Shown piece after piece: positions 12,864-21,992 of a stretch of 64,000 nt of DNA. The notes under the pieces are model-generated. The model ran no database searches and was not told the DNA's origin. It was given only the letters and a program-made list of their open reading frames with translations. Every line of letters begins with the position of its first letter. Within the stretch, counting starts at the first letter, position 1. Origin of the DNA: Muscardinus avellanarius (lineage: Eukaryota > Chordata > Mammalia > Rodentia > Gliridae); NCBI GenBank assembly GCA_963383645.1, contig OY726561.1, forward strand, positions 28,314,826-28,378,825. The letters run 5' to 3'. Position numbers and translations under genes: made by a program.

Positions 12864-13836
12864 CCTACTTCCAGGAAGATGGCGACGGAGAAAAGCGGGG
12901 CTTACAAGCCCCGCTAACAACCAATCTCTATTACCACAAAATCAGCGCCTTTCATATCCAGAAAACACCATCAGCAGAGAAACAAAAAGTGTAATTACAA
13001 GGGACAGAGAAAAAGAGGGCTAGAAAAACTAGACACCAGAAAGAAACCAGACTGCAGTGCTGCAGCTGGAGCTGCGGTGTGGAGCAGCACGGTGTGCCAT
13101 CTTCCCTTGCAGCACCAGGCTCCAGAGAGGAGGGGGACTAAGAATGGAGCTCAGAGCCAGAGAGGAGACACGCCGGCCTCATGCCTGAGGATGCGGCAGC
13201 ATCGCCTTACTGCCGGCGGCAGCGGCGACTTCACCAGACGGCTCCAGACCAATGCACTCAACAGCTCACCAGGCTCCAGAGAGGAGCGGCAGACAGCAAG
13301 CCCAGGTGAGCTGCTGCGGTTCAGCCGGGCGGAATTCGGCAGATTTTTCGGCGCAGAGAGCATTTAAAGCTCCCAGTGGCTGGGCTCAGCACTCCCTGCA
13401 GGGACTCAGAGCGGAGCTCAAAACCAGAGAAGAAATACACCAGCCTCACGGCCGAGGGAGTGGCAGCGGTGCCATATTGCCACCGGCGGCAGCGGCAGCA
13501 AATTCACCGAGCCCACTACAGCGCCATCAGCACACTCAACAACAGTGAGTCAAATTGTGGCCCTAGAGGAGAAATCCCAGTACTGCACTCCCAGGGAATT
13601 GACCCAGTGGGGGAGTGGCGGTGGCAGAGATATCACACCATAGAAGAACACCCAACCTGGCATCCCCCATGGTCTAAAGCAGCCTCGATTGACTCCCTGG
13701 GTCTGAGACTCTGCGATACAACCCAGTAAAGGAGTAGTGGGAACTGAGATACCACAGACTTGAGATCCAGAGCACCTTAATTGAAGTCGTAGTGACCCAA
13801 GGGAAGAACCCAGAGAAGGCACAAACTTCCAAAATC
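12864..13836 (+). promoter_or_regulatory. L1 5' UTR (internal promoter region)
   Basis: About 970 bp upstream of the ORF1 start is GC- and CpG-rich against an AT-rich background. It opens with 'ccaggaagatggcgacgg', which contains a YY1-type motif near the 5' end, the place where L1 promoters usually carry one. Two related blocks of about 130-140 bp (13136-13264 and 13403-13544) share 'ggagctcaga.cc', 'ccggcggcagcggc' and 'ttcacc', suggesting diverged monomers. Reading frames across it in both directions have no recognisable product. Confidence 0.75.
12876..12884 (+). promoter_or_regulatory. YY1-type motif at L1 5' end
   Basis: The sequence 'aagatggcg' matches the YY1 core exactly and lies 13 bp inside the 5' end of the inserted element. 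In L1 elements, YY1 at this position sets the transcription start. Function in this copy is inferred. Confidence 0.6.
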
Positions 13837-14744
13837 ATGGGAAAGAGGAATAACAATGGAGCAATGAATGCCCAAAACCCCACAACATCAGAACCTGATA
13901 AAACAGAAATTCAGAGATTTCTAGAAGATCAAATCAGGAAAATAACTGTAGAAATAATAGAGGTGTTTTGAAAATAATTCAGAGAGAGCCAAAAAGAGAT
14001 AAAGGATGCAATTAATGAAGTAAAGGCCTCAATTCAAAGTACAAACAACCGATTAGACCACATGGAGAATAGAATCTCGCTCTTAGAAGATGAGTAATCC
14101 AAAAATGAACGCATAGTTTCTAATTTAGAAAAAAATGAACAGCAGGAATCTGACATTGAAGAAATATGGGCCCATTTTAAGAGAGCTAATCTAAGAATAA
14201 TTGGAATAGAGGAGGGAAAAGAAGGTGAAACCAAAGGGATCAACAATCTCTTCAAGGAAATAATAGCAGAAAATTTTCCAAACATAGAGCAAGAGGTCGA
14301 TATACAGGTCCAGGAAACTTATAGAACTCCTTTTAGACAGTATTGGAGAAGAGGATCCCCATGCCACATAATAGTCAAAATGACCAATGTGGAAGCCAAG
14401 CAGAGAATCTTAAAGGCAACAAAAACAAAGGGCCAAGTGACATTCAGAGGCAAACCAATTAGAATCACTCCAGACTTCCCAAAATAAGTCATGAGAGCCA
14501 GAAGAGCTTGGAGTAACATATTCTAAACTCTGAAAACTTCCAGCCAAAAATTTCCTACCCAGCAAAACTTTCTATCAAATTAGATGGGGAAATAAGAAGC
14601 TTCCATGACAAACAGAAACTGAAGGAACTTATGTCTTCAAAACCAGAGCTAGAGAAAATACTCAAAGAAATTAATTACAAAGAAGAAATAGGTAACACAC
14701 ACCAGAATCAGAGAAACACGATTTTCCATCCAACAGACAACTAA
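13837..14744 (+). pseudogene. L1 ORF1 (ORF1p) pseudogene
   Basis: ORF1p is the L1 nucleic-acid-binding chaperone that coats L1 RNA in the retrotransposition particle. The frame begins MGKRNNNG at 13837 and ends at TAA 14742, about 302 codons, a little shorter than human ORF1p. Visible parts in order are a polar N-terminus, a coiled-coil-like stretch (about 13990-14150), an RRM entry (HFKRANLRIIGI), the conserved CHIIVKMTNVEAKQRIL block, and a C-terminal domain with ISYPAKL and SFHDKQKLKEL. It is dead: stops occur at 13969, 14095, 14485 and 14524, and frame changes are needed near 13990 and after 14524. It lies directly downstream of its 5' UTR, and no ORF2 follows in the same direction. The family identity is secure; whether the parent was a full L1 or an ORF1-only element is open. 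Confidence 0.9.
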
Positions 14745-14749
14745 GATTG

Positions 14750-15455
14750 GTTATCTGTGGAGATTCATTATTTATGTTAGTCTTTTACCTATCTCTAAAT
14801 TGTATTGTTTGCTTTTATTGTTGCTAATTTTTAGGATTTCTGGTTGGAATATTAATATACCTTCAGATATAGCATTTGGAAATATTTTATCCCATTTTAT
14901 CAGTAACTTTTAACTCTGTTTACATTGTCTTTGGATATACAATTTTTTTTTATTCTTTAGGGAGTTTGTTTACCCTTCTGTTGCCTGTGCCATTGAAATC
15001 ATATCCAAGAAATCACTGCCAATTTTAATGTTATAAGGTTTTATGACCTAGATTTTCTTCTAAAAGTTTATAGTCTTATGATTTATATTTAGGTCTTTTA
15101 TCTATTTTGAGTTAATATTCGTATATGGTGTTAAGTAAGGGTCCAATTTTATTCTTTTTCATGTAATTATTATTTTTCAACAATATTTAGTTAAAAGATT
15201 ATTATTTCCTCCACCAAATGTTCGTGGAAACCTTGTCAAAAATAACTTGACAATATATGGAAGAATTTATGTCTAGGCTTTTATTTAACTCCAGTGGTTT
15301 ATATATCTGCCTTTATAACAGTACTACACTGTTTCAATTATTGTAGCTTTATATGGTTTGAAATCAGAAAATATACATCTTTCTAGCATTGATCTTTTTC
15401 GAGATCATTTTGGGTATCTGGAGTCCATATTCCATATTAGGATAGATTTTTTCTG
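14750..15455 (-). mobile_element. Antisense L1 ORF2 fragment inside the composite element
   Basis: On the plus strand the sequence reads as the complement of L1 ORF2, with 'ccattttgagtt..' type landmarks such as 'tttgagttaatattcgtatatggtgttaag', 'gtccaattttattctttt' and 'ctgtttcaattattgtagctttat'. It is well diverged. No poly(T) or private target-site duplication was seen at its ends, so it was probably already part of the source element or arose by rearrangement. Confidence 0.75.
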
Positions 15456-15512
15456 AAAAATCAATAAATAAATGTATGATAGTTTCACCTAAAAAAAGGA
15501 AAAGAAAGAAAT

Positions 15513-16095
15513 ATTCTTTGGTAAGAAAGAAAGCAAAAAGAAATATTGAAATGCTATCTTTAAGTCATCAAAAGCTTGGTATCAGACAAATGAAACTGTT
15601 ATGTGAGATTATCACTGTTAATTTTGGATAAATTGCTATAATACTAGATGTCAACTAAGCCAAGCATGGGAAGGAGGGATGGGGAGGGAACAGGGTGGGG
15701 ATCGGGTAGGGGCTAACTGGGCGATGTGTGCATGTATGTCTACAAAAGTATTTTTTTATCCCATTATGATGTATGAATACAGTGCACCAATAAAAAAATA
15801 GAAAAAATAGATTCTCTGGTAAGAAAGAAAGTAAAAAGAAATATTGAAATGTTATCTTTAAGTCATCAAAAGCTTGGTATCAGACAAATGAAACTGTTAT
15901 GTGAGATTATCATTTTTAATTTTTGATAAATTGCTATAATACTAGATGTCAATCACTAAGCCAAGCATGGGAGGGAGGGATAGGGAGAGAATGGGGTGGG
16001 GATCGGGTGGGGGCTGACTGGGCAATGTGTGCATGTATGTCTACAAAAGTATGTATCCCACTATGATGTATGAATACAGTGCACCAATTAAAAAA
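15513..16095 (+). repeat. Tandem duplication of an L1 3' UTR (298-bp period)
   Basis: Copy one (15513-15810) and copy two (15811-16095) are nearly identical. Each runs from 'ggtaagaaagaaag' through 'gcttggtatcagacaaatg', a G-rich tract ('gggatagggagag' or its equivalent) and 'gtatgaatacagtgcaccaat' to an A-run. The G-rich tract and terminal 'tgcaccaataaaa' define the 3' UTR of the local L1 lineage. Confidence 0.9.
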
Positions 16096-16214
16096 AATAA
16101 AAATAAAATAAAATAAAAATAAAAATAAAAAAATAATAATTATTAAAAATAAAAAATAATAGATCCTACAAACTCTCTAAGAAGTGGGGAAGAAAAAGCA
16201 AATTGAAAAAAAAA
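16096..16214 (+). repeat. A-rich tail with possible 3' transduced segment
   Basis: An (AAAAT)n tail is followed by about 60 bp of non-repeat sequence ('gatcctacaaactctctaag...') and a second A-run that ends at the target-site duplication. This order is what read-through transcription past a weak L1 polyadenylation site would leave. Confidence 0.5.
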
Positions 16215-16945
16215 TAAAAACACAAACAAGCAACAAATGCTGGCAAGGATGTGGAGGAGAGAGGATTATAATTTATTATTGGTAAGATTGCAAATTAGTG
16301 CCACTACTTTGGAAAACAGTTTAGAGGATCCTTAGAAAAATAGGAATGAACCTATCAAATGATCCAGCAATGCTGCTTCTGGGTATCTACAGAACAAAAT
16401 GGAAACCAAACTACCAAACACACTGAACAATTCACAATTGCCAAACTATGGGACCAGCCAAGATGTCCATCAACAGACGAATGGATTAAAAAACTATGTG
16501 ATATGTACAGAATGAAATTTTACTCAGCAATAAAGAAGAACAAAATTACATCATTTACAAGGAAATGGTCTGTAGAACATTATGCTAAGTGAGATTAGCT
16601 AATCGCAAAACGTAAGAAATTGGATTATCTCCCTAATACGGGAAAGCTAGGGAGGGAAAAGATTATAGGTGGAACTCTAGGTGAAGAAGGAAAAACCATA
16701 GATGTCAAATAAGGTGACCTAACTGAAAGGGGTGAGAGGGGGAAATTCCCTAATGTACCTGATGCACATTCACAAAACATACCAAAGTCAATCACTAAGC
16801 CAAACATGAGAAGGAGGGAGGGGGAGGGAATGGTGCAGGAACTGGGGAAGGCTAAATGAGTGTGCATGTATGCCTCTTCCATCTTGGACTCCATTAAGAT
16901 GTATGACTAAAATGCACCAATAAAACATTTTAAAAATAATGAAAA
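16215..16945 (+). mobile_element. L1 ORF2 end and 3' UTR, right part of the split host L1
   Basis: It resumes with the end of ORF2 ('ggcaaggatgtggagga', 'aatggattaaaaaactatgtgat', 'ctcagcaataaagaagaac'). It continues into a 3' UTR with the G-rich tract 'ggagggagggggaggga' and ends 'gactaaaatgcaccaataaaa'. It is a pseudogene fragment with many stops. Confidence 0.9.
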
Positions 16946-16974
16946 AGTAAAGAGAAAATTCTTTAAGGAGTCTT

Positions 16975-16976
<2 letters not shown>

Positions 16977-17011
<35 letters not shown>
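16977..17011. repeat. (CA)n microsatellite
   Basis: About 17 uninterrupted CA units, shortly downstream of an L1 tail. This is one of the few CA/TG arrays here without an adjacent SINE terminus. Confidence 0.97.
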
Positions 17012-17015
<4 letters not shown>

Positions 17016-17453
17016 GGATTAAATATAAGATCCAAAACACTATGAAGCCAAAGATTCTCTCACATATGTACTGTGTTTTTCTTTTGATAATTCAATGGCA
17101 AAATAGCCAATTTCTTAACAGTGATATTTTCAGTCCAAAGTTTAGTTACAGACATGGCAGTTAGGGTGGAGTTAGGAAAGAAGCTTAAGCACAAGGCTTG
17201 GGAAGACATTCATACATTTTCACTTCAGTTAGGAAGGTCTGAGGGATAGTACATCAGAACAAGAGGAAAGCACAACTTTAAAAAGTTAAGGCTGAAAGTT
17301 ATATTCTCAGATTGTATTTCCACTTAAAAATTAGGATAGAATGTATAGAGAGCAAGGATGACCCTGAAAGCTTAAGTAATATCATTCTAGATATTATCAT
17401 CATTTTAATACCTTCATCACATTAATATCTGTTATATATTTGTATCAGATTGC
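17012..17453. other. Unique sequence
   Basis: No gene or identifiable repeat between the CA array and the next SINE. Confidence 0.45.
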
Positions 17454-17468
17454 AAAACCATGTAATGA

Positions 17469-17690
17469 GTTGGGCTATGTGGTGCATGCGTGTAATCTCA
17501 GCATTTGGGAGGCTGAGACAGGAGCATCACGGTTCATGGACAGCCTCAGCTACTTAATAAGGCACTTTGAAATGCAGTGAGACCGTGATTGAAAGTAAAA
17601 ATAATTTAAAAAAATAGGGCTTGGGGTATAGCTTGGAAGTAGAATGCCTATGGGTTCCTTCCTTAGTACTGCAAAATAAATAAATAAATA
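17469..17690 (+). mobile_element. B1-dID-like SINE, long subfamily with target-site duplication
   Basis: The left monomer has the 'atcacggttcatggacagcctcagctacttaat' variant, the right monomer has 'ggcttggggtatagcttggaagtagaatgcc', and an (AAAT)n tail follows. The flanking repeat 'aaaccatgtaatga' is perfect (17455-17468 and 17691-17704). Confidence 0.9.
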
Positions 17691-17879
17691 AAACCATGTA
17701 ATGATGTAAAAAAGTATAGTATACTTTAAAAAAATCTCTCGTATTGTCTATTTGGTAATACCATATTATTATATAAACACACACTTTTTATGAGTCTACT
17801 TACTGTTTTCTAATTCTAAGGATAATAATATGATTTATCACGTTTCTTAATACTATCTATTCAAAAAATCCAAATATAA

Positions 17880-18530
17880 TCTCTACCATGGACCACTGTC
17901 CTAAATTCCAAACTCCAAATATAATGCCAACTAGACATTGCCACATATTTAAGAATGCCCAAATCTGGAACATGGTCTAATCCCCACTCTTACCAAATCT
18001 GCATTGCCATCCTCAACTTAGATGACTATAACTCTTTCCCAGTTACTGAAGCTAAAATATTTTAGTTATTCCTAACTTCACTGAATGTATTAAAATTTTT
18101 GGTTCCATACCCAAAATTTATTTACCAGATTTTGACATCTTCACTACCAAAAACCTGGGCCAATGCAGCATCATCCTACATATGATTTATGGAAGTGACT
18201 TTCCTCAGGTCTTCCTAATTCCACCTTTTCTTTCCTACTTTTTATTTTTAACTAGGTTGCTAAGTAATGCTATTCAAGTGGTAAATTATATCATATAATG
18301 TCTCCAAGCAAAACTTCTAATGGCATATGAGCTCATTCAGAATAAAATACAAGTCCTTAAATTAACCCTTTCCGGACACCACCTTGTTACCTTCCTGACC
18401 TTTAACCCTGTTATTCCTCCTTTTGCTTCCTTTGCTATAACCGTAATTAACCTCATGTGTCTATATAAGCCCATTATGATCACTTTCCTAATCACAGAAT
18501 AAGATATAAAATCACTGGCAAGCTATTTCT
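17880..18530 (+). mobile_element. Ancient L2-type LINE remnant
   Basis: Long pyrimidine-rich text includes 'aatggcatatgagctcattcagaataaaatacaagtcctt' and 'cttcctgacctttaaccc..tcctccttttgcttcc', a pattern familiar from L2 LINE 3' sequence. It is strongly diverged and carries no coding frame. The call rests on remembered consensus; another ancient LINE is possible. Confidence 0.45.
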
Positions 18531-18579
18531 TTGGAAAATAAGCAGGCTATTAAAACTCAAAACCTGATGGGTGCAACCA

Positions 18580-18582
<3 letters not shown>

Positions 18583-18620
<38 letters not shown>

Positions 18621-18814
18621 TACTAGGGATTGAACCCAGAGATATTCTAGCTCCAAGATACACCCCCAGACCTTTTTTTTTCATTCTTTATTTTGAAACA
18701 GGGTCTCACTATGTTACAAAGACCTTCATTAAGTAGCTGAGGCTGTCTGCAAACCAGATCATCCTGTCTCAGCCTCACAAATGCTGGGATTACAAGTGCT
18801 ACCACGTTGAGCTT
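18583..18814 (-). mobile_element. B1-dID-like SINE, reverse, with (TG)n at its 3' end
   Basis: A (TG)n array (about 18583-18618) passes straight into 'gtactagggattgaacccagag', the complement of the right-monomer end. The reverse left monomer follows, up to 'tgctgggattacaagtgctaccac'. The microsatellite is therefore the SINE's own expanded tail. Confidence 0.9.
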
Positions 18815-19439
18815 GATTCTTTATCAAGGGTTAGGAATCCTTGGTCTATGGTCAAATCAACTCTTAAACAAAAATGCTAATACTAGCAGTTCAGAAAGTA
18901 AATATTTTGGATCTTTGCCTTATTTACATATAGTTACCTAATAATTGAATTTGTTTTGTACTAAATTAAAGGGATCTATCCTGATCTTATTAAGTGATGT
19001 CACTAGAATTCATCTGAATCTTAAAAACAAGAACTAAGAGGTTCTTTTGAGTAGAGATATAGTAAGACTTGTGGATAAAAAATGTTGCCACATATTCCAC
19101 ATTTATTTGCCTCAGATGATCATGACTCATACAAGCTCCAATCATGAAGATAATACTTGTAGTCAATTGCTTTAAACCTAGGATCTCTTATACCAACCAC
19201 AGAACATTTTAACTTCAAAGTACCTACATAATTATTAAGGTCTGTTTTATGTGACATAAGAAATGAATATAAATGAAAAAATATATAAATATGGCATATT
19301 ATTTTGCTAGAGTAGCAATTTGAGATGCTCTTAATTTTTTGATGTTTTCTAAAAATTATTAATTTTACCTCTGAAACAAACTTTTTCTAGATATTACTAA
19401 GAGATTAAAGTAGAAATATATACTTTATATACATGTTTA
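18815..19439. other. AT-rich unique sequence
   Basis: No gene or recognisable repeat. Confidence 0.45.
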
Positions 19440-19454
19440 TCAAAGTGCTATTTT

Positions 19455-19659
19455 ATTTTTGGTGGTACTGGGGGTGGAAACCAGAGGCTTTCTACCTCTG
19501 GGATATACTCCCAAACATATTTTATATTTTATTGGAAACAGGGTCTCATTAAGTTGCTGATAGCCTTACTAAGTAGCTGAGGCTGGCTTGAACCTGTGTG
19601 ATCCTTCTGTCTCGGCCTCCTAAACTTGGGATTACAAGCATGCGCCACCGCGCCCAGCT
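19455..19659 (-). mobile_element. B1-dID-like SINE, reverse, with target-site duplication
   Basis: In reverse it has a complete left monomer ('gctgggcgcggtggcgcatg') and right monomer. The flanks 'tcaaagtgctatttta' (19439-19454) and 'tcaaagtgctgtttta' (19660-19675) differ by one base. Confidence 0.92.
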
Positions 19660-19956
19660 TCAAAGTGCTGTTTTAATGGTGTAAATTGTTAATGTTATAA
19701 TATATAAAGTTAACATGTTCAGCAATTAAAGAATGATAAAATGGTAGTTATATATCTTGAATATTCAATTATACAGCCATTGAAATAAAATTTTGAGCAA
19801 TGAACAATATTTATGTAATTGTGTTAAGATCAGAAGTATAACATGTATCTCAATTTTTTTCTGTCTTGCCTAAAGATGAATAATATCATATATCTCACCC
19901 ACACCTGAAATAAATGTATTGGGAATTTGAGAAGGACATAAATTGTGGGGCCCAAG

Positions 19957-20293
19957 AATGGAATAATATGGATTGAATGAATGTTTGTGTTCCTGTCACC
20001 CATATGTTGAAATGCTACCTTCCAATATGATGTTAAGTGGCAGGGCCTTTGGAGTTGGTTTGATCATGGTAGAGCCCCCATGAGTGAGATTAGTGTTTTT
20101 ATAAAAACATATAAGAGAGTTTGGTTTCTTTGCTCTCTGCTCTCTGCCATGTGATGATACAGTAAGAAAGACTGCTCTGACAAGAACCCTATACTGAACA
20201 TCCTAGGCATCCAAACTTGGAGAAATTCATCTTTGTTATTTAAGTCACACAGTTATGATAATTTGAAACAGCAGGCCAAGCTGACTGAGACAA
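19957..20293 (+). mobile_element. Solo LTR, ERVL-MaLR-like
   Basis: The sequence runs from 'atatggattgaatgaatgtttgtgttcc' through 'catatgttgaaatgctacc', 'ggcagggcctttggagttgg' and 'gagcccccatgagtgagattagtg' to 'ccaagctgactgagaca'. That order is typical of a MaLR LTR. It stands alone without internal retroviral sequence. Subfamily is not assigned. Confidence 0.7.
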
Positions 20294-20329
20294 TGCATGC
20301 AATACATAAATTAAGAGACAATTTCATAT

Positions 20330-20440
20330 TTATTTTAAACAGGGTCTCACTGAGGTGCAAAGGGCCTCACTAAGTAGCTGAGGCTGTCTTTGAACCGTGA
20401 TCTTCTTTTCTCAGCCTCCCAAATGCTAGGATTTCATCTA
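20330..20440 (-). mobile_element. B1-like left monomer fragment, reverse
   Basis: Only the reverse left monomer is present ('aaacagggtctcactgaggtgc..tctcagcctcccaaatgctagg'). The right ID-like monomer is missing. Confidence 0.8.
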
Positions 20441-20639
20441 ATTTGAGATTCAAGTTTTCCTTTGAATATAGGAGTTATCATAGCAATTTTTCCAACTCAA
20501 TGGTCCACTAATTCATCATTTTTGGTTAAACTACTTTAATTTAGATATTTTCCTAAAGCTGAAAGAGTTTAGACCAGTACACCAAATAATTACAGTTTAA
20601 AATATGAAGGTGAATTTGTTATGCATAGATGGCACTCAA

Positions 20640-20815
20640 GAGATATTAGGTCTACTCTAAGCTCTCTTTCATTGTGAGCTCATTCAATCATCACTACATC
20701 TTACAAAGAGTTGTGTTCATTTAACAGATGAAGAAACTAAAATCGATGGAGATTTTGTAATTGCACAACAGCACAACCAGTAAAGAATAAAATTTTAATC
20801 TGAAAACACCAAGGC
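20640..20815 (+). mobile_element. MIR remnant
   Basis: The core 'tcatttaacagatgaagaaactaaaatcgatggagattttgtaattgcacaacagcacaac' follows the MIR pattern 'cagatgaggaaactgaggc..acttgcccaaggtcacacag'. It is an ancient mammalian SINE remnant. Confidence 0.6.
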
Positions 20816-20914
20816 CTATCTCTGACTACATACGCCTCTTTTAACACCATCTGAGGTCTGGTTTAGCCATCTAATAGCTAAGCTTATTCTTTCCAAAACT
20901 TAATTGTTCTCCTA

Positions 20915-21056
20915 TAAAAGAGGGATGCACCTTAATGTGTATGAAGTACATTCATAAACATTCAAAGTCAATCAGTAAGCCAAATATGAAAAGAAAGGAG
21001 TTGAGAGAAAATAGGGTGAGAACTGGGGACGGTCTAAATGAGTGAAGTGTGCTGTA
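20915..21056 (+). mobile_element. L1 3' UTR fragment
   Basis: The 3' UTR landmarks 'caaagtcaatcagtaagccaaa', a G/A-rich tract and 'aatgagtgaagtgtgctgtatgca' match the 3' UTR at 16785-16875. It is cut off before the final 'caccaataaaa' and abuts a second L1 end. Confidence 0.75.
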
Positions 21057-21735
21057 TGCATTCTTGGTGGGACTGAAAATCAGTACAGCTGCTATGGGGG
21101 AGAGTATAGAGGTTTCTTAAAAGATTGAGAAAGAAGCCACCATAAGACCCAGCCATACCACTCTTTGCGATCTTCATGAAGGAATTCAAGTCAGTTTACT
21201 ATAGAAATACATGCATTTCCATGTTTATAGCAGCACACTCACAATAGCCAAACTATGGAATTGTTGCTACTCATCAACAAATGAACAGATTCCAAAATTA
21301 TGGTATATATACACACAGTAGAATTGTATGCAGTGATAAAAAAGAACACACATCAGTTGTAGGAAAATAGATGGAACTTGATAATATTAGGCTAAGTGAG
21401 ATGAGTCAGCCACAGAAATTGAAGGGCCATATGTTCTCACTCCTATGTGTAAATTAGAGAGAAACTGGGAATCAAAGAGGATTTTGGATAAATTAGGGGC
21501 GACAATAGTAGAATGGGAGATGGGTCCTGGAAAAAGGGGAGATCTGATGATAGAAACAATTCAAACAATGTTTGTTGTTACACGAAGCTACCTATATCAG
21601 TGTAAACAATCTATGGGAAGAGGGAGAGCTGGGAGGGAACTGCAGAGAAACACAAAGACTTCTCTGTGTATGTATATTCTGTCACTCTGAACTTCACTCT
21701 GACACATAATTACAATGCACCAATAAAAAAAATTA
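21057..21735 (+). mobile_element. 5'-truncated L1 3' end
   Basis: It has ORF2 C-terminal landmarks ('tggtgggactgaaaatcag', 'tatagcagcacactcacaatagccaaac', 'agtgagatgagtcagccacag'). A 3' UTR ending 'cacataattacaatgcaccaataaaa' follows. The frame at 21445-21690 is a shadow of this 3' UTR. Confidence 0.85.
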
Positions 21736-21955
21736 TATACCACTCAGCTCTATACAAATGTCAGTTCCTATTATAAAATTACAAACTATCTTTGAATCTT
21801 GTAATGAAGTTACTATAAAATTTAATTGATATATTACAGTCAATAATATCTCAGAAAAGTAGAAATAAGAATCAATTCATATGGTAGGCTGCCTCTTTTA
21901 ATTTAAACTAAGATAAATAATCCTGGTGAATTAAATCAGCCTTTCGTCAATAACT

Positions 21956-21992
21956 GTGATGATGATGATGATGATGATGATGACGACGATGA
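21956..21992. repeat. (ATG)n trinucleotide repeat
   Basis: Eight or more GAT/ATG units end in GAC variants. It produces a poly-Met reading frame, which is an artefact. Confidence 0.95.

Larger units (their letters stand above)
12864..16214 (+). mobile_element. 3.35-kb composite L1-derived, ORF1-only retroelement
   Basis: The whole block lies between perfect 15-bp direct repeats (12849-12863 and 16215-16229) and splits an older L1. In order it contains a GC-rich 5' UTR (12864-13836), a broken ORF1 (13837-14744), an L1 ORF2-like segment in antisense orientation (about 14750-15455), two tandem copies of an L1 3' UTR (15513-15810 and 15811-16095), an A-rich tail, and about 60 bp of extra sequence followed by a second A-run. 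No sense ORF2 is present, so the copy could not have mobilised itself. It resembles the 'half-L1' (HAL1) idea in having ORF1 without ORF2. Loss of ORF2 within an ordinary L1 is the alternative. The single outer duplication suggests that most of this structure was inserted together. Confidence 0.75.

Noticed and set aside
13077..13883. Several frames of 69-117 residues on both strands around the L1 5' UTR, including an ORF0-like antisense frame
   Set aside because: They lie in the GC-rich L1 5' UTR and show no similarity to a known product. Antisense ORF0 is described in primates only, so it was not claimed.
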